Assembly: GCA_015064695.1 (NCBI GenBank)
Contig: SVRS01000018.1
Coordinates: forward strand, 1 to 42,329
Reading direction: 5' to 3'
Length of the DNA stretch: 42,329 bases
From: Oscillospiraceae bacterium
Lineage (GTDB): Bacteria; Bacillota; Clostridia; Oscillospirales; CAG-272
The notes beneath the pieces are model-generated. The model had not been told where the DNA came from. It worked only from the letters and a program-made list of their open reading frames with translations, and did no database searches. Of the stretch, positions 9,658 through 17,997 are shown piece by piece (positions within the stretch are counted from its first letter, which is position 1; each line of letters begins with the position of its first letter). The position numbers and the translations under genes were made by a program.

Positions 9658-10143
9658 TCACACAAGCTTGCGCCAGATCTCATAGATCATGCAATAGGCG
9701 TGGTGATCCTCGGGAGCTTCCTCCACCAGCGCAAGCTGTGCCAGAACGGCATCCTTGTAAGTGGAGAGCAGACCGTACTCGGTGAGTTTTTCGTAGGGGA
9801 TAGAGGTAAATTCACCTCCGCAGTTGGTAATGGCACTAATGGACGAGCTATCCTCCACGAGATCGTAGCCGCAGAAGGTAAAGCCGCGCTTTTCCATATA
9901 CTCCAAGGGGTCGATCTCGGGACGCAGCATCACGGCCACGATCTGCTGTGTGTCAGGGCGCAGGGGACAATCGGGAGATTCCAGCTCGTATAGATCCATG
10001 AGACAGCAATCAAATGACACGATCTCTTTGCGGTCGATTTTTCCTTCGGTGAACTCTCTGTATTTATCGTTTGGAAAGAAGCGATCCGCCCCGAAATATC
10101 GCAGATTCCCTTCCCAAAACTCGTGAAGAAGCTCAACGCTCAT
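9658..10143 (-). CDS. Unknown 161-aa cytosolic protein between purO and purH
   Basis: I do not recognise this protein. It is acidic, has no signal peptide or membrane segment, and is rich in aromatic residues and cysteine (SFDCCLMDLYELESPDCPLR). Its mixed alpha/beta look is loosely like small immunity-type proteins, but no motif supports a name. Its ribosome site (GAGG) overlaps the purO stop codon, ten bases upstream, so translation is probably coupled to purO; the next gene begins 34 bases downstream. The position between the two genes that replace a bifunctional PurH suggests either a passenger or a purine-related accessory. Confidence 0.8.
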   Translation of the reverse strand: MSVELLHEFWEGNLRYFGADRFFPNDKYREFTEGKIDRKEIVSFDCCLMDLYELESPDCPLRPDTQQIVAVMLRPEIDPLEYMEKRGFTFCGYDLVEDSSSISAITNCGGEFTSIPYEKLTEYGLLSTYKDAVLAQLALVEEAPEDHHAYCMIYEIWRKLV

Positions 10144-10153
10144 GTCAATATCC

Positions 10154-10870
10154 TCAAACGTTCTTGTTGACGATACGAGTCTCGGCCTCGCCGGTAGCCA
10201 GGTCGATGTAGCGGACGAACAGGGACACCTTGTTGTCCTCGTTGAGGTTGGTCCAGATCAGATCGGTCAGGGTATCGATATCCACGTCGGGCAGCTCCAG
10301 GGTCTTGGGCTCACCCTCAAAGGAGGGCAGGGGGTTACCGTCGGCGTTGTAGGTGTGGATGAACTTGGCGCGGCCTGCGATGGGATTGGAATAGGCGTAG
10401 GTGAAGCGCTCGCAGGAGGAATCGTCGCCCTCGGCGCTCTTGAGGATGGACAGGGCGTAGTTCATGTCGCCGTTCTCGCGGTGGATGATACCCGAGATAC
10501 GAGGGGTGAAGTTGGGCTTGTCGTCCTCAAACTCACGGGTGCGGAGAGCCTGCTCAAAGGTCATCTGCTTGTCCATGAGATCGTAGATGGTGTCGGTCTG
10601 ATCGCCGTTGGTGACGATGGTCTTGTTGCCCAGCACGCGGACGGGGTAGTAGATGATGAGGTGGGGGTCAACCATCTTGGACTCGTCAAAGGCCTTGGTA
10701 CGCATAGCGTCGCCCTCGGCCACGAATACGCGGTTACGGCTGTTGACGCTGCGACCCATGATGAAGTAGGCGGTGACGGCGGACTTACCGTCGGCGGACT
10801 TACCGATGATGATACCGCGGCCGTGGTAGGCCAGGGAGTTCAGCTCGTTTGCGATGGTGGAAACTTTCAT
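10154..10870 (-). CDS. purO: IMP cyclohydrolase, archaeal PurO type
   Basis: Closes FAICAR to IMP, the last step of the pathway. The 238-aa protein matches the PurO family (IMP_cyclohyd, Ntn-like fold): NELNSLAYHGRGIIIG near the start, AVTAYFIMGRSVNSRNRVFV, and a DDKPNFTPRISG segment. PurO was described in archaea and is unrelated to the PurH N-domain. The ATG at 10870 is preceded by AAAGGAG; an in-frame codon 13 residues earlier lacks a ribosome site. It lies four bases after purN and works with the stand-alone transformylase at 8439-9623. Confidence 0.93.
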   Translation of the reverse strand: MKVSTIANELNSLAYHGRGIIIGKSADGKSAVTAYFIMGRSVNSRNRVFVAEGDAMRTKAFDESKMVDPHLIIYYPVRVLGNKTIVTNGDQTDTIYDLMDKQMTFEQALRTREFEDDKPNFTPRISGIIHRENGDMNYALSILKSAEGDDSSCERFTYAYSNPIAGRAKFIHTYNADGNPLPSFEGEPKTLELPDVDIDTLTDLIWTNLNEDNKVSLFVRYIDLATGEAETRIVNKNV

Positions 10871-10874
10871 CTCT

Positions 10875-11513
10875 TTATTCTCCTTTGATATACACTTTGT
10901 TATTTTCAACCGTGATACGTCCCTCGCAGAACAGCTTCACAGCCTCGGGGAGGATCTTCCACTCGGCCTCCTCCATGATACGCCGCTGGAGGATCTCGGG
11001 GGTGTCGCCCTGCTGTACGGCCACAGCCTTCTGCAGGATGATGGGGCCCGCGTCACACTCGGGGGTGACGATATGGACAGTGGCACCCGAGACCTTCACG
11101 CCCTTCTCCAGCGCGGCCTCGTGGACGTGGAGCCCATAAAAGCCCTTGCCGCAGAAGGAGGGGATGAGGGCAGGGTGGACGTTGAGGATGCGGTTGGGGA
11201 ACGCCTCGTAGACCTGCTCGTCGATGATGGTGAGGAAGCCTGCCAACACGACCAGGTCGATCCCTTCTGCCGTCATGGTATCGGCGAGGGCCTTGGAGTA
11301 GGCGGCGATGCTGTCGTAGTCCTTACGAGCCAGCACGCGGCCCTCGATGCCCGCCTTAGCCGCCCGCTCCAGGGCGAATACGCCGGGCTTGGAGGCGATG
11401 ACCAGGGTGATCTCACCGGGACCAAGCTCTCCGCGCCCCTGGGCGTCGATGAGAGCTTGCAGATTGGTTCCGCCGCCCGAAACCAAGACGGCGATCTTCT
11501 TTTTATTGGACAT
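10875..11513 (-). CDS. purN: Phosphoribosylglycinamide formyltransferase (10-formyl-THF type)
   Basis: Formylates GAR to FGAR with 10-formyl-THF. The 212-aa protein has the SGGGTNLQALID phosphate-binding start and the catalytic set Asn111, His113 (NVHPALIPSF) and Asp154 (ECDAGPII). The ATG at 11513 with AAAGGA nine bases upstream is preferred; an ATG eight codons earlier overlaps the purM stop (TGATG), so a longer, coupled start is possible. It uses the cofactor made by Fhs from the same operon. Confidence 0.96.
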   Translation of the reverse strand: MSNKKKIAVLVSGGGTNLQALIDAQGRGELGPGEITLVIASKPGVFALERAAKAGIEGRVLARKDYDSIAAYSKALADTMTAEGIDLVVLAGFLTIIDEQVYEAFPNRILNVHPALIPSFCGKGFYGLHVHEAALEKGVKVSGATVHIVTPECDAGPIILQKAVAVQQGDTPEILQRRIMEEAEWKILPEAVKLFCEGRITVENNKVYIKGE

Positions 11514-11536
11514 GGGAACAGTTCCTTTCCAACGCA

Positions 11537-12598
11537 TCAGATGATCTCGATCTGCTGACCGCCCAGCTCAGAGGCGTCCACGATCTCACCGATGAGGTAA
11601 GCATCCTCGCCGTTTGCGCGAAGGATCTCCAAAGCGGTCTCCACGTCCTCGGGAGCCACCACGATGCTCATACCAACGCCCATGTTGTAGGTGTTGAACA
11701 TATCCCGCTCGGGAATGTTGCCGGTCTTGGCGATCAGATCGAAGATGGGCAGGACCTTGACGTCAGCGCGGCGGACGCGGGCACCCAGGCCCTCGGGAAT
11801 ACTTCTCGGGATGTTCTCGTAGAAGCCGCCGCCGGTAATGTGGGAGATACCCTTGACGCTGACCTTCTCCAGGAGAGCCAGAACCGACTTGACGTAGATC
11901 TTGGTGGGGGTCAGGAGGGTCTCGCCGATGGACTTACCGCCCAGCTCGTCGCAGGGAGTGTAGAGAGAGGGAGGATTGTTGTCGATGTCAAAGACCTTAC
12001 GGCAGAGGGAGAAGCCGTTGGAGTGGACACCGGTAGAAGCCAGGGCAATGATCACGTCACCCGCCTTCATGGTGTTCTTGTCGATGATCTTCTTCTTATC
12101 CACGATACCGACCGAGAAGCCGGCCAGGTCGTACTCCTCGGCGGGCATCATGCCGGGATGCTCGGCAGTCTCGCCGCCGATCAGGGCGGCACCCGACTGT
12201 ACGCAGCCCTCGGCCACACCGCCAACGATGGCGGCGATCTTCTCGGGGATATTCTTACCGCAGGCGATGTAGTCCAGGAAGAACAGGGGCTTGGCACCAA
12301 CACAGATGATGTCGTTTACGCACATAGCCACGGCGTCGATGCCGATGGTGTCGTGCTTATCCATCAGAATGGCCATCTTGACCTTGGTACCGCAACCGTC
12401 GGTACCCGAAACCAGCACGGGCTCTTCCATACCGGCCACGTTCAGGCCGAAGCAACCGCCGAAACCGCCCACGTCGTCGACGCAGCCCTCGTTCTTGGTG
12501 CGGGCAATGTGGCCCTTCATCAGCTCGACCGCCTTGTAGCCGGCGGTAATATCTACGCCTGCGGCGGCGTAGCTCTCGGATTTGGAGTTAGAATGCAT
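11537..12598 (-). CDS. purM: Phosphoribosylformylglycinamidine cyclo-ligase (AIR synthetase)
   Basis: Cyclises FGAM to AIR with ATP. The 353-aa length is normal. The glycine-rich DDVGGFGGCFGLN stretch, the DGCGTKVKMA segment, the VNDIICVGAKPLFFLDYIA core and GLIGGETAEHPGM-like sequence (here ALIGGETAEHPGM) are family hallmarks of the PurM/PurL fold. AAAGGAATCAACATC precedes the ATG. It is separated from purF by 24 bases and touches purN. Confidence 0.97.
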   Translation of the reverse strand: MHSNSKSESYAAAGVDITAGYKAVELMKGHIARTKNEGCVDDVGGFGGCFGLNVAGMEEPVLVSGTDGCGTKVKMAILMDKHDTIGIDAVAMCVNDIICVGAKPLFFLDYIACGKNIPEKIAAIVGGVAEGCVQSGAALIGGETAEHPGMMPAEEYDLAGFSVGIVDKKKIIDKNTMKAGDVIIALASTGVHSNGFSLCRKVFDIDNNPPSLYTPCDELGGKSIGETLLTPTKIYVKSVLALLEKVSVKGISHITGGGFYENIPRSIPEGLGARVRRADVKVLPIFDLIAKTGNIPERDMFNTYNMGVGMSIVVAPEDVETALEILRANGEDAYLIGEIVDASELGGQQIEII

Positions 12599-12622
12599 GA
12601 TGTTGATTCCTTTCGTTGTATA

Positions 12623-14050
12623 TTATTCTTTGCCGTTCCAGCAGTATGTGCAAAGCTTCTCGGGAGGAAGGCCGATCGATCTAATGACTCCGTCCAAAGA
12701 CTGGAACTCAAGGGACGCGAACCCGAACTTATCGCAGATGCTCTTGCGGAGAGCTTTGCCGCGCTCGGTGTTTTGGTCGCTGTATTCCTCGATATAATTG
12801 AAGCCCTCGGGGCCCTCCAGCTCCATGATGGTGCGACGGGTGATCAGCTCCATATCCCCCGTGGAGCGGGAGAAGTTCAGGAACTTACAGCCATACATGA
12901 CGGGGGGGCAAGCCGAGCGCATATGGACCTCCTTGGCTCCGTTGGCATAGAGGAATTCCACGGTCTCCTTGAGCTGAGTCCCCCGGACGATGGAATCATC
13001 CACAAAGAGGAGCTTCTTGCCCTCGATCAGCTCATGGACGGGGATCTGCTTCATACGGGCCACCTTGGCGCGGTCGGACTGCTTCTGGGGGGTAAAGCTG
13101 CGGGACCAGGTGGGCGTGTATTTGATGTAGGGACGGGCAAAGGGCACCGTCGATTTGTTGGCGTAGCCGATGGCGTGAGGGATACCCGAATCCGGCATGC
13201 CGCTGACGTAGTCCAGATCGGGGGCGTTGCCAACCTCCATATCGTGCTCCGCCATACACTCGCCGTTGCGGTACCGCATGGCCTCTACGTTGATGCCCTC
13301 GTAATTGGAGGTGGGGTAGCCATAATAGGACCACAGGAAGGCGCACATCTTCATTTCCTTGCCGGGGGGATTGAGCTGAACGATGCCGTCGTCGGGGGAC
13401 AGCTCCACGATCTCGCCGGGACCCAGCTCACGCGCCAGCTCGTATCCCAATTTCAAGGCCGCAAAAGACTCAAAGGTCACGCTGTACCCGTCCTCGCCCT
13501 TCCCCACGATGACGGGGATACGTCCTACCTTATCGCGGGCGGCGATGAGATGTCCGTCCTGCTTGAGGATGAGGATGGAGCAGGTTCCGTCGATGACGGA
13601 TTGCGCGAACTTGATTCCTTCAGCAAAGCTGGCCTTTTGGTCGATGAGGGCCGCCACCAGCTCAACGGCGTTGACGCGGCCGCCCGTCATAGCGTCAAAA
13701 TGACCGCGGCTTCCCTCAAAGTAGAGGTCAATAAGGTTCTGTGCATTGTTGATGAGACCGATGGTGCAGATCGCATAGGTGCCCAAATGGGAGCGAATGA
13801 GCATAGGCTGAGGATCGGTGTCGCTGATACAGCCGATGGCCGCGATGCCCGACATTTCATCGAAGATATTCTCGAACTTGGTGCGGAACGGGGCATTGGT
13901 AATGCTGTGGATCTTGCGTTGCAGACCGATCTCGGGGTCATAGGCGGCAAGGCCGCCGCGGGCAGTGCCCAGGTGCGAATGGTAGTCGGTTCCGAAGAAC
14001 ACGTCAAGAAGGCAATCCTTTCGGGAAGTGATGCCAAAGAATCCACCCAT
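12623..14050 (-). CDS. purF: Amidophosphoribosyltransferase-like PurF lacking the N-terminal nucleophile Cys
   Basis: Catalyses the first step, PRPP to phosphoribosylamine. The 475-aa protein has the PRPP loop LLFVDDSIVRGTQ (347-359). Cys236, Cys388, Cys467 and Cys470 (MKMCAFLW, YGCKF, LCTYCW) match the four [4Fe-4S] ligands of Bacillus-type PurF. In normal PurF the glutaminase starts CGVFG with the cysteine freed by processing; here the aligned start is MGGFFG, so the nucleophile is Gly2, and the HNG oxyanion motif is also altered (TIGLINN). The enzyme may use free ammonia or act with another protein. I recall similar GGFFG proteins in other anaerobes, so this may be a subfamily trait. Ribosome site CAAGGAG; normal length. 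Confidence 0.9.
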   Translation of the reverse strand: MGGFFGITSRKDCLLDVFFGTDYHSHLGTARGGLAAYDPEIGLQRKIHSITNAPFRTKFENIFDEMSGIAAIGCISDTDPQPMLIRSHLGTYAICTIGLINNAQNLIDLYFEGSRGHFDAMTGGRVNAVELVAALIDQKASFAEGIKFAQSVIDGTCSILILKQDGHLIAARDKVGRIPVIVGKGEDGYSVTFESFAALKLGYELARELGPGEIVELSPDDGIVQLNPPGKEMKMCAFLWSYYGYPTSNYEGINVEAMRYRNGECMAEHDMEVGNAPDLDYVSGMPDSGIPHAIGYANKSTVPFARPYIKYTPTWSRSFTPQKQSDRAKVARMKQIPVHELIEGKKLLFVDDSIVRGTQLKETVEFLYANGAKEVHMRSACPPVMYGCKFLNFSRSTGDMELITRRTIMELEGPEGFNYIEEYSDQNTERGKALRKSICDKFGFASLEFQSLDGVIRSIGLPPEKLCTYCWNGKE

Positions 14051-14104
14051 AAATTTTTCTCCTTGGTATTGGCGTTGGTGGTGCGAAGCGTCTTAGGCCC
14101 TCCT

Positions 14105-14219
14105 TTTGGGAGAGCTCCCGCCACAGGCGGGTGAGAGGGTATTCATCCGAAGAACGCCCTCTCCGTCACGCCCTCACGGGCGTGACACCTCTCCCGGAGG
14201 GAGAAGCATGGCAAAAAAA
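14105..14219. repeat. Palindromic repeat cluster between purE and purF
   Basis: Contains CTCCCGCC-aca-GGCGGG (near 14115-14131), GTCACGCCC-tcac-GGGCGTGAC (14165-14186) and CTCCCGGAGGGAG (about 14191-14203). Related GTCAC/GTGAC and CTCCCTCCGGGAGGGAG palindromes occur after the MATE gene at 20971-21062, so this is a dispersed family. It abuts the purE stop. Confidence 0.6.
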
Positions 14220-14714
14220 TCAACCGTTCAGCTCTGCCTGGAGGGCGGCATCCTTAGCCAGCACGGCGGCGGCATCCTTGGCTTTCTTCTCGTCCAGCTT
14301 GGCGGCCAAATCGGCATCGGCCACACCCAGGATCTGAATAGCCAGGAGAGCGGCGTTGGCGGCTCCGTTGATGGCCACGGTAGCTACGGGGACACCGCTG
14401 GGCATCTGGACGGTGGAGAGCAGAGCGTCCATACCGTCCAGGTTAGAGGACTTACAGGGAATACCGATGACGGGGAGAGAGGTGCGTGCGGCGATGGCAC
14501 CGGCCAGATGAGCGGCCATACCTGCGGCGCAGATCAGCACGCCGAAGCCCTCCTCACGGGCCTTGGCGGCGAAAGCACCGGCCTCGTCGGGGGTTCTGTG
14601 GGCCGAGTAGATGTGAACCTCGTAAGGTACACCGAAGGCGGCCAGGGTATCCATAGCCTTGCGAACAATAGGCAGGTCGCTGTCACTGCCCATGATGATT
14701 CCGACTTTTTTCAT
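14220..14714 (-). CDS. purE: N5-carboxyaminoimidazole ribonucleotide mutase (PurE, class I-like)
   Basis: Rearranges N5-CAIR to CAIR. The 164-aa protein begins [12 protein letters not shown] and has [24 protein letters not shown] and [14 protein letters not shown], which look like class I (PurK-dependent) PurE rather than direct AIR carboxylase. No purK is in the window, so it must be elsewhere or the class assignment is wrong. First gene of the purine operon, directly after the ZTP riboswitch; GGAGG lies 8 bases before the ATG. Confidence 0.96.
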   Translation of the reverse strand: MKKVGIIMGSDSDLPIVRKAMDTLAAFGVPYEVHIYSAHRTPDEAGAFAAKAREEGFGVLICAAGMAAHLAGAIAARTSLPVIGIPCKSSNLDGMDALLSTVQMPSGVPVATVAINGAANAALLAIQILGVADADLAAKLDEKKAKDAAAVLAKDAALQAELNG

Positions 14715-14752
14715 GTTGGTTCCTCCACGTTGAAGTTTTTCAGAATTTCACC

Positions 14753-14800
14753 CAAAAAATATATGGGCACACCTATGCTCTTGACGAGATAGGTGTGCCC
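14753..14800 (-). terminator. Riboswitch-controlled intrinsic terminator before purE
   Basis: A perfect 12-bp stem (14765-14776 with 14789-14800, GGGCACACCTAT type) with a 12-base loop is followed on the minus strand by ATATATTTTTT. The first four bases of its upstream arm (GGGC, 14797-14800) are also the last bases of the ZTP aptamer, so ligand binding should compete with terminator formation and turn the operon on. Confidence 0.93.
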
Positions 14801-14924
14801 AGACGGTCGGCAAGTATTGAAGGGGACCTACGCGATTCCCTTAAGGAGGAGGCGGGCCTCTGCTCCCTTGCAGATTTCTGTTCCACTGTGGTTCGCCCAC
14901 AATTATCCGTCAGTCGCAGAAATC
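14797..14924 (-). promoter_or_regulatory. ZTP (pfl) riboswitch aptamer
   Basis: Senses ZTP/ZMP (AICAR nucleotides that build up when 10-formyl-THF is short). P1 is GATTTCTG (14917-14924) with CAGAAATC (14873-14880), enclosing GACTGACGG and the GTGGGCGAACCAC hairpin. After a linker of about 60 bases with its own small stem comes the invariant 3' domain GCCGACCGTCTGGGC (14797-14811). GACGG and CCGTC can form the required pseudoknot. Downstream are purE, fhs and two formyl-THF-using enzymes, the classic ZTP regulon. Confidence 0.95.
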
Positions 14925-14937
14925 AAATTCCTTTGGT

Positions 14938-14966
14938 ATTATACCATAAAAACTGAGCTTTGTCAA
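14938..14966 (-). promoter_or_regulatory. Consensus sigma70-type promoter of the purine operon
   Basis: TTGACA (14961-14966), exactly 17 bases, TATAAT (14938-14943). Transcription should start near 14931, just before the riboswitch aptamer, so the basal promoter is strong and control is left to the RNA. The stretch from 14967 to 15052 holds no gene that I can see. Confidence 0.92.
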
Positions 14967-15052
14967 GGGATGGCGGATAATTGGGTGTCGAATTTTCAGG
15001 GAAAATTTCCAAATTTTTGGGGGAGTTCTTGTGTGGTATCACAAGGGAGCGT

Positions 15053-16111
15053 TCAGCCGCGGTGATTTCTTTCACTTCCGCCCCACTCCACGACGGTAAA
15101 GCCGCTCCGCTCCACGGGCTCAAAGCTCTGAGCGGGAATATTCACGGCCTCCTCCGAGGGATACCAGGCCATGAATACGCGGATGAGGGTATCGGGCGTG
15201 GGGGTGACCTCCAGCACTGCCGTATCGGTATAGGCGGTGGTCTGGAAAGAAATGACATTGTAGGGATTCTGCTCCATGCGGGGAAGCCAGTAGATGATGA
15301 ACTCATTGGCCTCGCGGGGTGTCAAACCTTGGGCTGCTAATGCCCACTCCAAAAACGCGGCGGTGTCCTCCCCCTTCACGCAAAAGCCGCGGGAGAAATC
15401 GTAGACGGTGTTCTGCTTCCCTTCCCAGTAGAGGCAGTAGTATTCCTTCCCGTCGGGAGCGATCAGGGTGCCGTCGGGGTAGGCGGTGAAGTTATTCCAG
15501 CCCTCACCGTATGCTGGGTAGGTGCAGGTCAGCTCGCCGTCCAGAGTCAACTCGACGGAAACCTCGGTAGGTGTCTCGGGATACAGGTAAATCACCGGTT
15601 TCCCGGCAATCATATCAAATTGCGCCATGATTGACAAGGCCCCATACACCGCAACGCCGTTATAGTAAGCCACCGGCTCAGCCTCGGGCTCATAGGTAAA
15701 GAAAACGATATCCCCCTCGCAAAATTCATGCGCTCTCGCATGATGGATCAGCATAACCGAGGTAAAGACCTGCCCTTCCGTCACGTGAGATACCCGGACT
15801 GCCAAAACGTTCGCCATGAGATCTTCGCCCGGATACTCCACCACCGTGCCGCTCAAAAGAATCGACGTCCCCGGCAGGGGCTGGAACGGGGCAAAGGGAT
15901 CCGCCGAGTCCCCGGATTCAAGCGGATGTCCCGTCTGCTCGTCCGGCAGCCGTATATCGCAGGTCTCGGCCGGGCGAACACCGATGACGTGGGCGGTCTG
16001 CTTCTCCGAAGCAGCGGTCTCGCTATCGCTCCCGTTCCCCACTCCGCACCCGGCAAGGGCAAGAGCCACCCCCAGCAGGATCACAGCCACGCGGGATTTG
16101 ATGTTCATCAC
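15053..16111 (-). CDS. Lipoprotein of unknown function with C-terminal KPVIYLYP domain
   Basis: The 352-aa protein has a signal peptide ending in LAGC (Cys22), so it is exported and lipid-anchored. Residues about 80-165 resemble a small beta-barrel with an opening LSGTVVEYPGEDLMANVLAV. From about 170 a second domain begins KPVIYLYPETPTEV and is rich in Trp/Tyr (GEGWNNFTAYPDG; EFIIYWLPRMEQNPYNVISF). This KPVIYLYP region recurs in secreted Clostridia proteins as I recall, without assigned function. Its start overlaps the end of the upstream lipoprotein gene by four bases (ATGA), so they are translationally coupled. Confidence 0.85.
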   Translation of the reverse strand: MMNIKSRVAVILLGVALALAGCGVGNGSDSETAASEKQTAHVIGVRPAETCDIRLPDEQTGHPLESGDSADPFAPFQPLPGTSILLSGTVVEYPGEDLMANVLAVRVSHVTEGQVFTSVMLIHHARAHEFCEGDIVFFTYEPEAEPVAYYNGVAVYGALSIMAQFDMIAGKPVIYLYPETPTEVSVELTLDGELTCTYPAYGEGWNNFTAYPDGTLIAPDGKEYYCLYWEGKQNTVYDFSRGFCVKGEDTAAFLEWALAAQGLTPREANEFIIYWLPRMEQNPYNVISFQTTAYTDTAVLEVTPTPDTLIRVFMAWYPSEEAVNIPAQSFEPVERSGFTVVEWGGSERNHRG

Positions 16112-16758
16112 GAAATACTCCTTTTTACACGCGATTCACGCGCACTGCAAATGCGCTGATTGAAAAACTTATGCTCGTGGTCAATGCCGCAGCCGCCGTC
16201 CTTCTCCCACGGAGGAGGATTCAGCTTCACGATGACCTCGGCGGACAGGCAAAGACAACCGCTCTCGTCTATGCCCAGATAATAGTCGGAATGCTCCTCG
16301 TAGTGCTTGAGCTGCTCCGCAAGAGCGGCCTCGGCAGCAGCCAGGCATGCCGGGGTAGCATTCTCCAGGAATCGGCTATATTCGCCCCCGGAAACGTCCA
16401 CCACTCGCAGAATTGATCCATCCGCCTCAAAATACACGGCATAGGATTCCGACGTTCGGTATCTGCCGATACGCAACGTAAACTTCACGCTTGCTCGGCC
16501 GTTGGAAACGTGGTGGCTGACGTCCTCGTCGAAATGCGTCCTTTCGGGCAAATCGTACTCTGTCCACAGAATCTCTGCGGCGCGGTCAGCCAAAGCCCGA
16601 TCCTCCTCAGACAGAAGCTCGATTTCAATCACGGGATTGGCCTCCGCCGGACCTCCGACCGTCTCCTCGGGCGGACGGGAGGGGGAGCAAGCAGGCAATA
16701 GAATGGTAAGAGCCGTAGTCCATACGGCAACGGAAATCATCCTTTTCGCGAATTTCAT
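16108..16758 (-). CDS. Small lipoprotein of unknown function
   Basis: The 216-aa protein has a signal peptide ending in LPAC (Cys24) and a Pro/Glu-rich linker. The body has an alpha-helical start (SEEDRALADRAAEILWTEYD) and a strand-rich part (ASVKFTLRIGR, SYAVYFEADGSILRVVDVSG), somewhat like the PepSY/NTF2-like baffles of small lipoproteins, but no family can be named. AAAGGAG precedes the ATG. It is coupled to the following lipoprotein gene by a 4-base overlap, so the pair probably works together at the cell surface. I see no clear promoter or terminator in the 157 bases before it. Confidence 0.8.
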   Translation of the reverse strand: MKFAKRMISVAVWTTALTILLPACSPSRPPEETVGGPAEANPVIEIELLSEEDRALADRAAEILWTEYDLPERTHFDEDVSHHVSNGRASVKFTLRIGRYRTSESYAVYFEADGSILRVVDVSGGEYSRFLENATPACLAAAEAALAEQLKHYEEHSDYYLGIDESGCLCLSAEVIVKLNPPPWEKDGGCGIDHEHKFFNQRICSARESRVKRSIS

Positions 16759-16915
16759 TTTGCACTCCTTTCGGTAGAAAAATGAGAACTCAAAATTCCC
16801 TTCACCTATATAGACGACATCCGCACTTCAAAATTTTCCAACGCTTCAGGAGTTTACAAAAAGTTCAAAGTCCCCTGCCTAAAAGCCTCAATATCGGCCG
16901 CTCTCCCGATCCGAA

Positions 16916-17905
16916 TTACGCCAAGGTAGCCGCCATGACCGCCTTGATGGTGTGCATACGGTTCTCGGCCTCGTCGAAGACGATAGAGGCGGGAGACTCG
17001 AACACCTCGTCGGTGACCTCCATGCAGTCGATGCCGAATTTCTCGTGAATTTGCTTACCGATGGTGGTATTCAGATCATGGAAGGCGGGCAGACAGTGCA
17101 TGAATACGCACCGCTCCCCGGCGTTCTCCATCAGCGCGGAGGTGACGCGGTAGGGGGTCAGCTCAGTAATCCGCTCCTCCCAGACCGAGTCGGGCTCGCC
17201 CATGGACACCCACACGTCGGTGTAGATGACCGATGCGCCCTTGGTGGCGGCCATGGGGTCCTCGATGAACTCCAGCACGGCCCCCGTCTCGGCGGCGATG
17301 GCCTGACACTGTGCCACCAGCTCGGCGTTGGGGAAATACTTCGCAGGTGCGCAGGCCACAAAGTGCATACCCATCTTGGCACAGCCCACCATGAGGGAGT
17401 TGCCCATGTTGTAGCGAGCATCACCCATGTAGACCAGCTTGACCCCCTCCAGGGTGCCGAAATGCTCGCGGATGGTGAGGAAGTCGGCCAGGATCTGGGT
17501 GGGATGGAACTCGTTGGTCAGACCGTTCCATACGGGCACGCCGGCGTACTTGGCCAGCTCCTCCACGATCTCCTGGCCGAAGCCGCGGTATTCAATACCG
17601 TCGTACATACGGCCCAGGACCCGGGCGGTGTCGGCGATGCTCTCCTTCTTACCGATCTGGGAGCCCGTGGGATCCAGGTAGGTGGGGTGCATACCGAGAT
17701 CGGCGGCGGCCACCTCAAAGGCGCAACGGGTACGGGTGGAGGTCTTTTCGAAAATCAAAGCAATACTCTTGCCCTCGCAGATGCGGTGGGGGATGCCGGC
17801 CTTCTTCTTGGCCTTCAGCTCGGCGGAGAGGTCAAGCAGGTAGGTGATCTCGGCGGGGGCGAGATCCAAGAGCTTCAGAAAGTGGTTATTTTTCAGGGAA
17901 TTCAT
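16916..17905 (-). CDS. argF: Ornithine carbamoyltransferase
   Basis: Makes citrulline from ornithine and carbamoyl phosphate. The 329-aa protein carries the carbamoyl-phosphate motif STRTR (within [19 protein letters not shown]), [13 protein letters not shown] and the ornithine loop HCLPAFHD. The start at 17905 has GGAGGATGTTCCT upstream; an in-frame codon five residues earlier is inside that ribosome site. Second gene after argG, 92 bases downstream and past a hairpin element. It could be anabolic or catabolic; pairing with argG favours biosynthesis. argH is not in the window. Confidence 0.96.
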   Translation of the reverse strand: MNSLKNNHFLKLLDLAPAEITYLLDLSAELKAKKKAGIPHRICEGKSIALIFEKTSTRTRCAFEVAAADLGMHPTYLDPTGSQIGKKESIADTARVLGRMYDGIEYRGFGQEIVEELAKYAGVPVWNGLTNEFHPTQILADFLTIREHFGTLEGVKLVYMGDARYNMGNSLMVGCAKMGMHFVACAPAKYFPNAELVAQCQAIAAETGAVLEFIEDPMAATKGASVIYTDVWVSMGEPDSVWEERITELTPYRVTSALMENAGERCVFMHCLPAFHDLNTTIGKQIHEKFGIDCMEVTDEVFESPASIVFDEAENRMHTIKAVMAATLA

Positions 17906-17931
17906 AGGAACATCCTCCATGTTTTTTGAAA

Positions 17932-17997
17932 GTTCTTGAAAGGGGTCAAGGGGGGAACTTCTTTCAAGAAGTTCCCCCCTTGCGCTCTCCTCGCGTA
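17932..17997 (-). repeat. Hairpin element between argG and argF
   Basis: A perfect 14-bp stem (GGGGGGAACTTCTT with its complement, 17950-17979, 2-base loop) ends at the argG stop codon. It shares the GGGTCAAGGG core and the GCGCTCTCC edge with the elements after purL and after the flavoenzyme gene. No U tract follows, so it probably stabilises or tunes the message. Confidence 0.6.

Noticed and set aside
14012..14014. Cys13 of the PurF-like protein as an alternative nucleophile after propeptide removal
   Set aside because: In the alignment GGFFGITS matches CGVFGIWG, so Gly2 takes the nucleophile position and Cys13 falls in a helix region; the oxyanion motif is also altered.
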